The notes below the pieces were generated by a model, which worked only from the letters and a program-made list of their open reading frames with translations, was not told where the DNA came from and made no database searches. From positions 20,235,295 to 20,299,294 of the forward strand of contig NC_088298.1 in NCBI RefSeq assembly GCF_032854445.1: 64,000 nt of DNA, written 5' to 3'. Made by a program: the position numbers and the translations under genes. This document shows positions 34,601-46,470 of this stretch, piece by piece. The stretch's first letter is position 1, and every line of letters starts with the position of its first letter. The stretch comes from Liolophura sinensis. Its lineage: Eukaryota > Mollusca > Polyplacophora > Chitonida > Chitonidae.

Positions 34601-34799
34601 GTTTATTTATTTATTTCATTGGTGTTTTACGCCGTATTCAAGAATATTTATGACGGCAGCCAGGAAACCGGGCAGAGCCCGGGAGAAACCCACAACCACC
34701 CGCAGGTTGCTGGAAGACCTTCCCACATAAAGCCGGAGAGGAAGCCAGAATGAGTTAGACTTGAACTCACATCGACCGCATTGGTGAGAGGCTCCTGGG
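34601..34799 (-). repeat. SINE family A, head truncated
   Basis: TTTATTTCATTGGTGTTTTACGCC to GCATTGGTGAGAGGCTCCTGGG in consensus order, with a short internal deletion at 34650. Confidence 0.9.
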
Positions 34800-35339
34800 A
34801 ATATGCAGCTTTATGATATGCCCTTATATATGTGTGTGTGTGTTGGGGGGGGCTATCATTCCGGAAGATAGTTAGCCTGGAGTCAAAGGTGTTGAGACGC
34901 CGACAGTGATAGCTGACCAAACAACACTGTAGGAAGAGTGTGAAAGTGGGGTGCAACGCTGGCCCGGAGATGGATCACCAATGACGTCATTACCGATCAG
35001 TGACGACCAATGACGGCATATTTGCAAAATAGAGGCGTAATTAAGAAATTTGCACCAAACACTTTTAACATGTTTTTTAATGTTACTCCACATAGTTAAG
35101 CACAGGTCAGAGGCAATATCTATCTGTATTCAGTATTGTTGTTGTTGTTTTAAACACATTACAGTGTTTCAACTTCCCAAGATACTTTGGGATATATAAA
35201 TTTATATACAATATATCGATATATCGATATATCGATATACATTTATATTCACGCATTAACCAATTAACAGCCTCCGTGATGCGTATCACGTATTCATATA
35301 GGCCTATATTCTCGTGCAAAATGATGGATGACAAAATGT
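34800..35339. other. Intron sequence
   Basis: Small (TG)n-G tract at 34828-34851 and an ATATCG repeat at 35213-35240. No exon recognised. Confidence 0.4.
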
Positions 35340-35412
35340 CTTACCATAATGCTGGCCGACGGCGTATAAATAAAATATTCTTGAGTACGGCGTAAACACC
35401 AATCAAGTAAAT
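35340..35412 (+). repeat. SINE family A tail
   Basis: ACCATAATGCTGGCCGACGG through TTGAGTACGGCGTAAACACC to AAATAA. Confidence 0.85.
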
Positions 35413-35834
35413 AACAAAACGGACGTTAGACTGCGGATCGATTATTGTCACCAAGAGCTCACAGAAAGAGCATTATAATGGAGCAATTCCCTGTCCAAGG
35501 CCGTTGTATTAAATTAAAATCACAAAAACGATCGGATTTTATCATATATGTAGCGTGTAATCTGAACAAGTATTTAATTACCTTAATTGTTAAGTACCCT
35601 TCCATAGATCTTAGCTAGTATAATTAAAACGTCTGCAGGTTGCTGAAGGCCTAAAGGGAAAAAACAGACCAGTGGCGACACAGTGACAGACCAACGGTCA
35701 CATATACATAAACCGGTGAAATAAGGCCTCTAATCAATTTACCTCAGTTAGTGTTTTATTTTAACTGTTCATGCAAATGCGCAAATAGAAGCAAATTACA
35801 CGCCCCTAGTATCATGGCTTAAGTAGAATTAGGT
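35413..35834. other. Intron sequence
   Basis: No feature recognised. Confidence 0.35.
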
Positions 35835-36115
35835 AGAAAAAAACGTTAATTGCAATTTATTAGCCATCGCTGTTCTAGAATTACTCGAAATGCTGTGTTG
35901 CTATCACAGTTAACATACAGAAACATTAAAACATTGCAACGGGACCCGTCCTCGGGGCTGCCTAGTTCACCAGCAGAATCCTGGTTTATGCAGGAATACA
36001 CTATAATTAAAACGTATAACATACAGAGAAAAACCAGCGCAGCGACGACAGTGTGATATCTAGCAAATCGTAACCGTTGGAATACAGCCTCTTGTCAGTT
36101 AGCGTTTACCCATAA
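35835..36115 (-). repeat. Dispersed repeat E, inverted copy
   Basis: The reverse complement matches 16300-16905 (AGAGGCTGTATT, CACACTGTCGTCGCTG, AAACCAGGATTCTGCTG, CCCCGAGG, TTGCAATGTTTTAATG). It lacks the MITE found in the 16.7-kb copy. Confidence 0.65.
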
Positions 36116-37169
36116 AGTTCCGCCTGCAGGATATTATCAGACAGAAATAAAGACAGTGGCTTAAAGATACGCTATTTACCAAAAAGAAAATGGTGATATT
36201 TTTGGGAATTTTTCTGGTAAATCATAACATCATTTGTGCCTCACATGTCACATGTCCTGGTCCTTGGCGAATATTGTGAAATAAAGGTTAAAAAATACTG
36301 GTACCACACAAGTCGCCCCATATCATCCAGTCCGGAGACGTTGGCGGTGCATGCGCACAGCAAACGGACCCAAATGCTCAGTCCCAAAGCGAGATAGTTT
36401 CGATTTTGACAGTGTAAATTATCCCTCCTTGGACTGCAATGTGCGGAAGGGTTCTGCATAAGGCGTGTCCCTCTCTCCAGCCTTTTTAGTGTTGTTAGAT
36501 CCTGTGTGTTGTGTAAAAATTTCAACCAACGTCACCATTTATTTCTGCAAAAACTAGTGTGTCAGGGTTATTCCACCAAACGCCTTCACCCCAAGTTTCT
36601 TATATTTTACAATGGGTATATTTCTCTTGTAATTAAACAGGACAGAGCGTTCAGAATCTTCAGCACTCTGGTACATGATTGTGTCTAAGTCTGCTTAAAC
36701 CGGGGTTAGGGGATGTCTATTCATCCTGTTCATCCCCAACTTATATACTAGCATGGTACAAGGGCAGAATTTCCAACATCATTGAAAACTGTTGACTGCT
36801 TCTCTTTTCATGATTCCGTCATAATTTCGTACTTCATATATTTACTTAGTTCTTTGGTGGTTTGTGTTATACGTCGTTTTGGGAACTGGCATTGCCGATT
36901 ATTGACCTGGAACGTCCTTATTGGTTCACAGTTAACGGATGACATACGAATGTCGACACATATGTTAACAACAAGTTATTAGACGTCAGAGGTCTAGAAT
37001 TATTTAAAAATGCCGTGGTGTCGTGTCATAAACCAGATACGGTCCCACCGTAGTTTATTACTAGTCTGCGGTTTATCGTTTCTTAAACTTTAGGCACTCT
37101 TAACGTCCATTCATCAGGGTATCACCATACATATTGTGACAGAGACAAGTTGCACTAAAAAACTGACCT
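36116..37169. other. Intron sequence
   Basis: The frame at 36506-36688 (HLFLQKLVCQGYSTKRL..) faintly recalls retroelement polymerase tails but starts with TTG and is too short to call. Nothing else seen. Confidence 0.3.
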
Positions 37170-37373
37170 GTTAATTTTAACAGAAAGTCTGTTGTATGAA
37201 TGATGATAGAATGTATTCTGTAATTATAACATAATACTCTGTCGTATTTAACATAATTTCCTGTTAGTCTAGCAGAATAGAATATGTGTGAATATATTTA
37301 ACAGAATAATCTGTTGCAATAGCAGAATCCATTCTAGCATCACTCAGACTACAGATTTTCTGATAAAATTAAC
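37170..37373. mobile_element. MITE family F, palindromic, 214 bp before BCCT exon 2
   Basis: GTTAATTTTAACAGAAAGTC, TGTTGTATGAATGATG and AGAATGTATTCTG on the left face near-exact inverses on the right (CATTCTAGCATCACTCAGAC, AGATTTTCTGATAAAATTAAC in parts). The transcript could fold into a long hairpin upstream of the acceptor at 37586. Confidence 0.75.
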
Positions 37374-37586
37374 ATTATTTTTTTTTTTTGGGTACTCAAC
37401 TTGTTTCACTTGCACATATCATTGTTGTGGCTTTCTTTTGCGTGATCTAAACCCCAAAACGTACATCACCCATCACTTAAGAAATGCCTTTGAAATTTAC
37501 ATTGGTATTTTCGCTATCCCTTTATTTTTCGATACGACTTAGCTTCATAAATTTCCAAAATGTTTACATTCCTTTCTCATATGCAG

Positions 37587-39366
37587 GTACTCGGACAACC
37601 AGAGAGCGCAGGACGCCATCAACCTGACGTACTTCCACTGGGGAATCCACGGCTGGATCGTCTACGTCATTCTCGGTATGCTGTTGTCTTTCATCTGCTA
37701 CCGGAGAGGTCTGCCCATGTCAGTGCGATCCTGCTTCTACCCGATCCTCGGAGAGCGAATTTTCGGCTGGCTTGGAGACCTGATCGATACATTGTCCGTA
37801 GTCTGCACGATGTTCGGCGTGTGCACCAGTCTGGGACTTGGCGCCATGCAGCTCAACAGGGGGCTTAATAGAATGAACTCGGATATTGTCTACGGCATCA
37901 ACACGCAAATCATCCTCATCTGGGTCATTACTCTGATGGCTACAGCTTCAGTCATCAGCGGTCTCAAAGTCGGCATCAAACTGCTCAGCGAAATCTGCTT
38001 TCTCCTCGGCAACTTCATCATGCTCATTTGGTTGTTCTACGACGACACGTGGTACATGCTCAACGCCGTTGTTCAGAGCGTCGGTTATTACGTACAGAAC
38101 ATCATCGGCTTAGGGTTCCATACGGACGCTTTTGCTCAGATGAACAACGCTCCTGATGGAAAGTCCGCTCCAAACTGGCTCAACGACTGGACCATCTTCT
38201 ACTGGGGCTGGTGGATCGCCTGGGCTCCATTCGTCGGCATGTTCATCGCCAAGATCTCCCGCGGTCGAACCATCAAGCAGTTCATCATGCACACCATGAC
38301 TGTCCCCTGCATCTATATCTTCTTCTGGTTCGGCATGTTTGGAGCCGCTGGCATCAAGATGGAAAGAGAGGCCGTCCTAGCCAATATCACCTGCGATTCT
38401 GAATTTGGAGGAAAGAATTCCACCGCACCATTCAACGGGTTGTACCGACTGTCTTGCAGGGACTCGACTGACATGTGGTTTGATTTAATGGAAAGTTTCC
38501 CTGCTCTGTATCCCTTCCTGGCTATCATCTCTCTCATCGGTATCATCCTCTACTTCGTCACCAGCTCAGACAGCGGCTCTCTCGTCATCGACAGTTTAGC
38601 AGCCAACGGACACCCAGATCCTCCCAGACTGCAGCGAATCTTTTGGGCCTTCACTGAAGGGGCATGTGCCACGGGCCTGTTGGTGTCCGGCGGGGACCAG
38701 GGTCTCAAAGCCCTCAGGGTTGTCTCCATCGCCGCCGGACTTCCCTACACGATTGTCTTGAACTTCATGTGCATCGCGCTCTGGCGAGTGTTACAAATTG
38801 AAGGAGGAGATCTCGATCCAGACGGACCGGCCTTCACTCACGATCTTTTCAACATCTTTGAGAGCGCTAAGCGTTTCGTAGGATTCCTCGTCGCCATCGT
38901 AGCGCCGTGGTTCTCTGTCGGCCGAGCGCACGCCAAAATCACAAACACACGCGGCTGGGCCAACATGTTCACCCTAGCGTTCCTCTTCTACGCAGCGATC
39001 ATCTTAGTTGTCCTGGAAGCTGCCTACGCCGGCCTGGCATACATCGGCGGTGCCATCTACTTCGGTTTCGCGGGAGCTGCTGCACGGACTAGGATTCAAA
39101 TGAGAGAAGACCTGGGTATAAATGGAAACATGATCGAAGATTTCTTCGCCGTTTTGATTCTCTATCCCTTCGCCGCTCTGCAGATGGACGACCATATGAA
39201 CGATATGATCGATGTGGAGATCCTGAACGGCAACGTGCAGGCCATGGAAGACATGCCCCCAAAATACGCCGAAATGGAAGACGGGATAGACAACCCGGCT
39301 TTTAAGTCTAACGGTGGTGCCAATGGCATCGAGAAAAAGGCTGAAGCGGAAAACTCGCGTCTCTAA
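37587..39366 (+). CDS. BCCT-family transporter, paralogue 2, exon 2 (terminal)
   Basis: Encodes residues 168-760, stop TAA at 39364. It holds most of the 12-helix core: FHWGIHGW (184-191), CTSLGLGAMQLNRGL (247-261), the strongly conserved BCCT helix WTIFYWGWWIAWAPFVGMF (369-387) with aromatic residues W374, W376 and W377 that form the cation-binding box in bacterial homologues, ISRGRTIKQF (391-400), and YFVTSSDSGS (490-499), where Thr/Ser at the sodium-2 site of BetP are preserved. Between helices, residues 434-458 carry two N-glycosylation sequons (NIT, NST) and a cysteine pair (C437, C458), typical of an animal extracellular loop. The acidic C-tail has PPKY (725-728) and NPAF (737-740). The 1.78-kb exon is uninterrupted and visibly richer in G+C than its flanks. 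Probable role: plasma-membrane uptake of glycine betaine or a related osmolyte. The exact substrate is inferred. Confidence 0.95.
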
Positions 39367-39590
39367 TCTTGTAGCGATACTCGGAATATCGCTCTTTTAC
39401 AAATGTTTTTTCTCTGGCCGTTCACCTAGGAACAGTTGCGTTAAGAGAATTGTTCTGTACTCACCACCGTCACTCAGTTGGCCCTACAGTTCCCGTGCGT
39501 GATAATTATTATTTCAATACTCCTTGTCAAACTGAACCTGGTTGTCTGGGAGACCTTGAGTGACCCAGGGTATGATATCAAATAAAGATG
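39367..39590 (+). terminator. 3' UTR and poly(A) signal of BCCT gene 2
   Basis: The first AATAAA after the stop is at 39581-39586, giving a 3' UTR of roughly 220-240 nt if used. Confidence 0.6.
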
Positions 39591-40254
39591 CTTCAGCGTC
39601 TTCCCAAAACAACTGGAGTTATAACCGCCGCCAAAGACAGGCAGCGCCACACAGCAGCATGAAACGAAACACGGGGAACTCCTTTTTCAGTGAAAATAAG
39701 GATTTATAAATGCCTGTACGCCAATGGATATTTCTGCGCGGACAATTGTTTAATGGGTAAAAATACTAACCGGAAATAACGATTGGCGATAGGGGATTTT
39801 GTGCGGGAAGATTTAAGCATTTGGACTGGATTAACGGACTGGATTAACTTTTTCTAGCTGAAAAATACAGAAAGCACCCAGATGAACTGTACGATATCTG
39901 TATCAATGTGAAATGTTCACATTTCCGTCTACGTCAGAATGTACCGTTTTCCAGCCTTCTTGGATGTAACTGCTACCGGATTTGTAGTGAACATAGAGAA
40001 TAGGATTAGAATAAGAAGTTATTGTTTGAATAGCTCTAAAATATGATATGTTGTTACATATCATTTGGACTGAAGACAGTTAAATTTCTTCTTCTTCCTC
40101 TTTAAGGAGATTACGTTCGCCATTAGATATTTTTTCCAAGTACATGTATGTAGACATCAGGCAGCAAGGGAAATGTATGTATAACGTTGAATTTATAACG
40201 GTATTAAGAAAACAAGAAACCTTTGTCAAAGTTTCCACCACTGGTTCTCTTCAG
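39591..40254. other. Downstream sequence, nothing assigned
   Basis: No gene or repeat recognised. Confidence 0.35.
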
Positions 40255-40925
40255 GATTCGTTCAAACTATCCCTCTTGAGAATGGAAATTTGCAAGTACA
40301 TACGAGGAATACAACGATGTAGAAATTCGAGCATCTCTCTTGAGAAAGGACTTTGCAACTACAGTTGAGGAATACAACTATATAGAAATTCAAGCATGCC
40401 TCTTGAGAACGAATTTTGCAACTAAATTTGAGGAATACAACGATGAAGAAATTCGAACATCCTTCTTGAGAACGAATTTTGCAACTACAGTTGAGGAATA
40501 GAACCATGTAAAAATTCGAATATCCCTCTTGAGAAAGGATTTTGCAACTACAGTTGAGGAATACGATATATAAATTCGAGTATCCCTCTTGAGAACGGAT
40601 TTTGCAACTACTGTTGAGGAATACAACAATGTAGACATTCGAGAATCTCTGTTGAGAACGGGTTTTGCAACAACAGTTATAAAAAAAAAACAATGTAGAA
40701 ATTCGAGCATCCCTTTTGAGAGCGAATTTTGCAACTACAAATTCGAGTATCCCTCTTGAGAACGAAGGTTTGCAATGATGTAGAAATTCCAGTGTCTGTT
40801 CAGAACGAAAGTTTGCAACTGCAGTTGAGGAATACAACGATGTAGAAATGTCAATACCCTTAGTGTGAATGGAAGTTCCAAACTGTACCTCAGGAATATA
40901 ACAGTGTAGAAAGCGAATGCCTTCC
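40255..40925. repeat. 63-bp minisatellite, ~10 copies
   Basis: Unit built from AAATTCGAGCATCCCTCTTG, AGAACGAATTTTGCAACTAC and AGTTGAGGAATACAACGATG. Because 63 is divisible by three, the minus strand stays open for 224 codons from an ATG at 40936, made of 21-residue repeats (FYIVVFLNCSCKIRSQ type). Degenerate units at the right end. No evidence that the frame is translated. Confidence 0.9.
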
Positions 40926-41459
40926 TGTACATTCATATTTTAACAAGGGTTTTTATCGATTTTCTATCTAGTTTGAACAATAGTCGGAGAATAAAAAAGA
41001 CAGTAACAATTGACATCACCATGGGGTTCATCCGTTTATCACGAGGGCATTGTTTTAGCCTTGGTAGTGGACAAGAGGTAATGTATGCACCTCAGCTGTC
41101 GTAAGAATATGAGTACATAACAGACAATTTTATTTTAAACTACATCCATTCATTTCCCAACATCGTATGTTACAATTAATATCCACCTTACACCTTCTCT
41201 GTGCCTACGGTTGTATCGTTGTGAATAACAGAGTAAAATCTTCCTTCAGAATTTTGCGGAAGTTGTCCCAGAAATAACCAAAAAAATTTCTGATCTAGGT
41301 AAATAGTGCAAGATTTAATGCTTTTAACACGGTTCCGTAAAGAATATTTTAATGAATAAAGATGTTTATATTTCTATGTATATTTCTCTTTTTTTGTTTG
41401 TGTTAATAATCAAAATGCGGAATGCCTCTTTGGCTTCAAACATTTCTTATCGTTAATAA
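40926..41459. other. Unassigned AT-rich sequence between two minisatellites
   Basis: No feature recognised. Confidence 0.35.
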
Positions 41460-44265
41460 GGTAACAGTTGGTACTTGCTGAGTTCAGTCGGTATAACGTG
41501 ACAGGTGGTACTTGCTGAGTTCAGTCAGTGTTAACATGACAGAAGGTACTTCGTGAGTTGAATCTGCGTCAACATATCAGATTGTACTTGCTGAGTTGAG
41601 ACGGAGTTAACATGAAATATGGCACTTGATGAGTTGAGTCGATGTTAACATGACAGATGGTACTTGGTGAGTTCAGTCAGTATAACGTGACAGGTGGTAA
41701 TTGCTGAGTTCAGTCGGTGTTAACATGACAGACGGTACTTCGTGAGTTGAATCTGCGTTAACATATCAGATTGTACTTGCTGAGTTCAGTCAGAGTTAAC
41801 ATGAAATATGGTACATAGTGTGTTCAGTCTGTGTAAACATGACAGACGGTACTTGGTGAACTCAGTCAGTGTTAACATGACAGACGACACTTGATGAGTT
41901 CAGTCGGTGTTAACATGACAGACGGTACTTGGTGAGTTCGGTCAGTGTTAACATGTCACACGGTACTTGCTGAGTTGAGCCTGTGTTAAAAGAACAGATG
42001 GCACTTGCTGAGTTGAATCAGTCTTAAAATGACAGACGGTACTCGGTGAGTTGCGTCGGTGTTAAGATGACAGACGGTGCTTGGTGAGTTCATTTAGTGT
42101 TAACATGTCACACAATACTTGGTGAGTTCAGTCAGTGTTAACATGTCACACGGTACTTGGTGAGTTCAGTCGGTGTTAACATGACAGACGGTACTTGGTG
42201 AGTTCAGTCAGTGTTAACATGACAGATAGTACCTGGTGAGTTCAGTCGGTGTTATCCTGACAGATGGCACTTGGAAAGTTCAGTCAGTGTTAACATGACT
42301 GATAACATTTGGTGAGTTGAGCCTGTGTTTACAGCCTTAACATGTCACACGGTACTTGGTGAGTTCAGTTGGTGTTAACATGACAGAGGGCACTTGATGA
42401 GTTGAGTCCATGTTAACATGACAGACGGTACTTGCTGAGTTGAATCAGTGTTAATATGACAGACGGTACTCGGTGAGTTGAGTCGGTGTTAAGATGACAG
42501 ACGGTGCTTGGTGAGTTCATTCAGTGTTAACATGTCACACAATACTTGGTGAGTTCAGTCAGTGTTAACATATCACACGGTACTTGCTGAGTTCAGTCGG
42601 TGTTAACATGACAGATAGTATCTGGTGAGTTCAGTCGGTGTTATCCTGACAGATGGCACTTGGAAAGTTCAGTCAGTGTTAACATGACTGATAACATTTG
42701 GTGAGTTGAGCCTGTGTTTACAGCTTTAACATGTCACACGGTACTTGGTGAGTTCAGTTGGTGTTAACATGACAGAGGGCACTTGATGAGTTGAGTCGAT
42801 GTTAACATGACAGACGGTACTTGCTGAGTTGAGTCGATGTTAGCATGACAGACGGTGCTTGGTGACTTCAGTCTGTGTTAACATGACAGACGGTACTTCG
42901 TGAGTTTAGTTGCTGTTAACATGACAGACGGTACTGGGTGAGTTTAGTCAGTGTTCACATGACAGACGATACTTGGTTAGTTCAGTCAGTGTTAACAGAG
43001 TTTAGTCTGTGTTATCATGACAGGTGGCACTTAGAGAGCTCAGTCAGTGTTAACATGACAGATGATATTTGGTGAGTTCAGTCTGTGTTGATATCCAAGG
43101 AAGAATGTTCTTGGTGAGTTCAGTCTGTATTATCATGACACATAGTACTTGCTGAGTTCAGTCGGTGTTATCATGACAGACGGTGCTTGGTTAGTTCAGT
43201 CTGTGCAAACATGACAGACGGTACTTGGTGAGTTCAGTCGGAGTTAACATGACATATGGCACTTGATGAGTTGAGTCGATGTTAACATGACAGGTGGTAC
43301 TTGCTGAGTTCAGTCAGTGTTAACGTGACAGACGGTACGTGGTGATTTCAGTCGGTGTTAACATGACAGATGGTTTTTGTTGAGTTCAGTCAGTGTTAAC
43401 ATGACAGACGGTACTTGGTGAGTTCAGTCTGTGTTAACATGACAGATCTTACTTGGTGAGTTTAGCTTGTGTTAACATGACAGATGGTACTTAGTGAGTT
43501 CAGTGTTAACATGACAGACGGTACGTGGTGATTTCAGTCGGTGTTAACATGACAGATGGTTTTTGTTGAGTTCAGTCAGTGTTAACATGACAGGCGGTAC
43601 TTGCTGGGTTGAGTCGGTGTTAACATGACAGATGGTACTTGGTGAGTTTAGCTTGTGTTAACATGACAGATGGTACTTGGCGAGTTCAGTCAGTGTTAAC
43701 ATGACAGACGGCACGAGGTGATTTCAGTCTGTGTTAACATGGCAGATGATACTTGAGTTCAGTCTGTGTTAACATGACAGACGGTACTTGGTGAGTTCAG
43801 TCGGTGTTAACATGACAGATGGTACGTGGTGAGTTTAGTTTGTGTTAACATGACAGATGGTACTTGGCGAGTTCAGTCAGTGTTAACATGACAGACGGCA
43901 CGAGGTGATTTCAGTCTGTGTTAACATGACAGATGACACTTGAGTTCAGTCTGTGTTAACATGACAGACGGTACTTGGTGAGTTCAGTCGGTGTTAACAT
44001 CACAGATGGTACGTGGTGAGTTTAGCTTGTGTTAACACGACAGATGGTACTTGGCGAGTTCAGTCAGTGTTAACATGACAGACGGCACGAGGTGATTTCA
44101 GTCTGTGTTAACATGACAGATGACACTTGAGTTCAGTCGGTGTTAACATGACAGATGGTACTTGGTGAGTTTAGCTTGTGTTGACATGACAGATGGTACT
44201 TGGTGAGTTTAGTCTGTGCTAACATGACAGATGTTCACATGAAACATGGTACTTGGAGAGTATAT
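41460..44265. repeat. 38-bp minisatellite, ~70 copies, with higher-order repeats
   Basis: Unit TGTTAACATGACAGACGGTA followed by CTTGGTGAGTTCAGTCGG. A ~427-bp block (from about 42041) repeats at 42468, and a 187-bp block repeats at 43669, 43856 and 44043. The variant pattern shows growth by block duplication. No long frame, since 38 is not a multiple of three. Confidence 0.95.
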
Positions 44266-45331
44266 GCGGTATAGAAGCTTGAATCGATTCTAGTGATGGC
44301 TATATTTGAGGATTCATTCAGAAAATTTGAGACTTCCATGAATGTCAAGTAGTTCATGGCTTAGATAGTTATGATTGTGATATATTTAACTTTACGTGAT
44401 ACCTGTTCGTTACTCCCAATTTCGAACATCAACTTGGCTATCAGCAAAGCCCTAGCTAGCGTTTTATCGAGTGGCGCTCCGGCAAGCCTCTCGGAACGTC
44501 CGCCATCCCTCTGTGAATCCGCAGTACCTAGCGCCATGCCTAAAAATATCCTTTGTAAAGTATTTTTTCCCGTATTTTTAATTTTCTGTCGAATAAAACA
44601 ACGCTATGCACTATAATTCCATCAGCATATGATCTCGTACATACGTGTAGTCATTTTTCGCCTCCAATTCCCGAGAGTTACTTTCAAATCGCAAACTTGT
44701 TAGTTAAGACAGCTGAAGTGCCTGGGGCATGATTTCCGAAGTTCCGGAAATCGGCTGGCTGTGCGAATGTCTGTGCAAACGCTCAAATTTTGTGACCTTG
44801 CCAAGTCATTGTTTACTGGACACAGATTTCCATTACAACTTTCATTTTCGGGAAACGAATGTAATTCTGTGTATTTTAGGATGTAAAGTCTTTTTTTTAC
44901 AGCCAGCCTGCCGTGTTTAGTGTAAAGGTGCATGCTTGGTATCAAAATGATGGAAATTGTCTTAGCTTTGAGCAAATATGAGTTTTAATGATGAAAGTTT
45001 GAAATTGTGAGCGAGAAGACACAAAGACACAGGTGGTGATGAGGCTGCGAATATCGTCCCCTTGGCGTTGCTAGGCACCCCTCCCAGCTACCGGCTTAGA
45101 AAGGTCCAGATTTTGACGGTCAACCTATGTCAAGATTTTTATGGCTTCTTTCTCACATGCTGGGCCAGGTATGCACCAAAGCTTATTGGCCATGGAATGT
45201 TTGGGGCTGAGCTACAGCGCTGAACGTTAACATTGTCGTTTATGGAAAATTAATGGGGGTCTGTGGCATACTAAATCGTAAATTACGCGTGTAGCGCCTT
45301 GAATGTCGATCCATTGAGTTGACAGAGTAAC
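44266..45331. other. Unassigned sequence, possible upstream region
   Basis: Less repetitive than its surroundings. The frame at 44371-44616 has no recognised motif. It could hold the promoter of the candidate exon at 45332. Confidence 0.3.
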
Positions 45332-45392
45332 ATGGCGAGTTCAGCTCGGCGGTCTAGGAAGCGTCAGTCCACCCCGGAACAGTGTTTTGAAG
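45332..45392 (+). CDS. Candidate first exon of an unrecognised gene
   Basis: An ATG with a reasonable context (AACATGG) opens 20 codons, starting MASSARRSRKRQSTPEQ, a basic, serine-rich start like that of many nuclear proteins. It is followed by a donor-like GAAG|GTAGGA at 45393. No downstream exon was identified before the Polinton-type element, so this is a weak prediction based on codon character and the donor only. Confidence 0.25.
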
Positions 45393-45864
45393 GTAGGATG
45401 ATTTCCCAATGTAAAATTTCAGTTTAACCTCCAAAGGCAATATTTTACCCTTTTAATTGGATCCGAAAATAGGTATTTTCAGGTGAAAGTTTGTCAAATA
45501 TGCCGATGCGCTGACTTTTAGTGCAGCTTACTATTGAGTCCCAGATTACCATTAAACCTTACACGATTTTGATGTAGGAAATTATTTTCAGTACAGCCCC
45601 GGTGCATGACTCCTGATAAACTGTTTGCTTTCTGTTAGGGGAATTTCTGCTGCTTTAGAAGGATGGCAAACCCGATTTACTTTAAAAAGTAATTGACCTT
45701 GTTTCCTTTCAACGAAAGAAGGTTGAAAACAAAAGTTAGTGAAAATAAATCTTGGAAGGCTGGAATGATAATATATGAAAGATTTTGTTGTCACAGCAAC
45801 TACTCAAATGGTGGGCTTCAAAAATCAGTTTCAATTAACATTTTCATATCCTGTAAGATATTTG
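45393..45864. other. Unassigned sequence
   Basis: Intron if the 45332 exon is real. Nothing else recognised. Confidence 0.3.
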
Positions 45865-46080
45865 ACTGACTGACTATTGTTTTACGCCATATTCATGAGT
45901 ATTTCACCCATATGACTGTGGGACAGTATTGTCCGGTTGGTGCAGGTAACCCCAGGAAAAACCGGAGTAAACCACTGATCATTGGCAAGTCGCTGACAAC
46001 TTCCTCACTTGTCTTACGGCAGCCCATTTTGCACAGTTCTACAAGCGGCGTCGTCCACCTCGCCACCACATCCCATGAAA
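45865..46080 (-). repeat. SINE family D-like copy
   Basis: TTGTTTTACGCCATATTCATGAGTATTTC tail pieces, then GGAAAAACCGGAGTAAACCACTGATCATTGGC in blocks shared with 14195 and 31890. The head is unclear. Confidence 0.55.
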
Positions 46081-46284
46081 TTAACCACTAAATTAATCCG
46101 CCACGGCCCGCGGGAGCAATTATGGTCATATCTATCGAATAGGGTACAGCAGCAAGCCTTGCGTTTAAGGATCCCGTTGGACTATGAGGACTACAAATCT
46201 TACTAAAATACTATATTTTAGGTCATTTAATTTATCCTGATGTTAGATACAAAATTACGCTTTGAAGGGACAAAAGCATTTCCG

Positions 46285-46375
46285 GCGGAGGCCTGGCTCA
46301 TTTGGCTGAGGCGCTCTTCCCCCATGCCTTCACGACATCCTCGCTAGCAGCCTGTATCATGTCCCAAATACAAAA
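46285..46375 (+). repeat. tRNA-like SINE head fragment
   Basis: GGAGGCCTGGCTCATTTGGC then TGAGGCGCTCTTCCCCCATG resembles a tRNA A-box region. The rest is missing. Confidence 0.4.
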
Positions 46376-46470
46376 TTAACAGACAATGTTGCACTCATTA
46401 CCACGTGAATTAAGTGTTAAGTTAAAAAAAAACAATTCTTCCAGGCCAGAGAATTCAGATGTAAAAGCCC

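Noticed and set aside
36506-36688. Retroelement polymerase fragment (HLFLQKLVCQGYSTKRL)
   Set aside because: Resemblance too faint and too short, with a non-ATG start. Kept only as a remark.
41460-44265. Regular 38-bp repeats as a CRISPR-like array
   Set aside because: Units are contiguous with no unique spacers, and the DNA is animal. It is a minisatellite.
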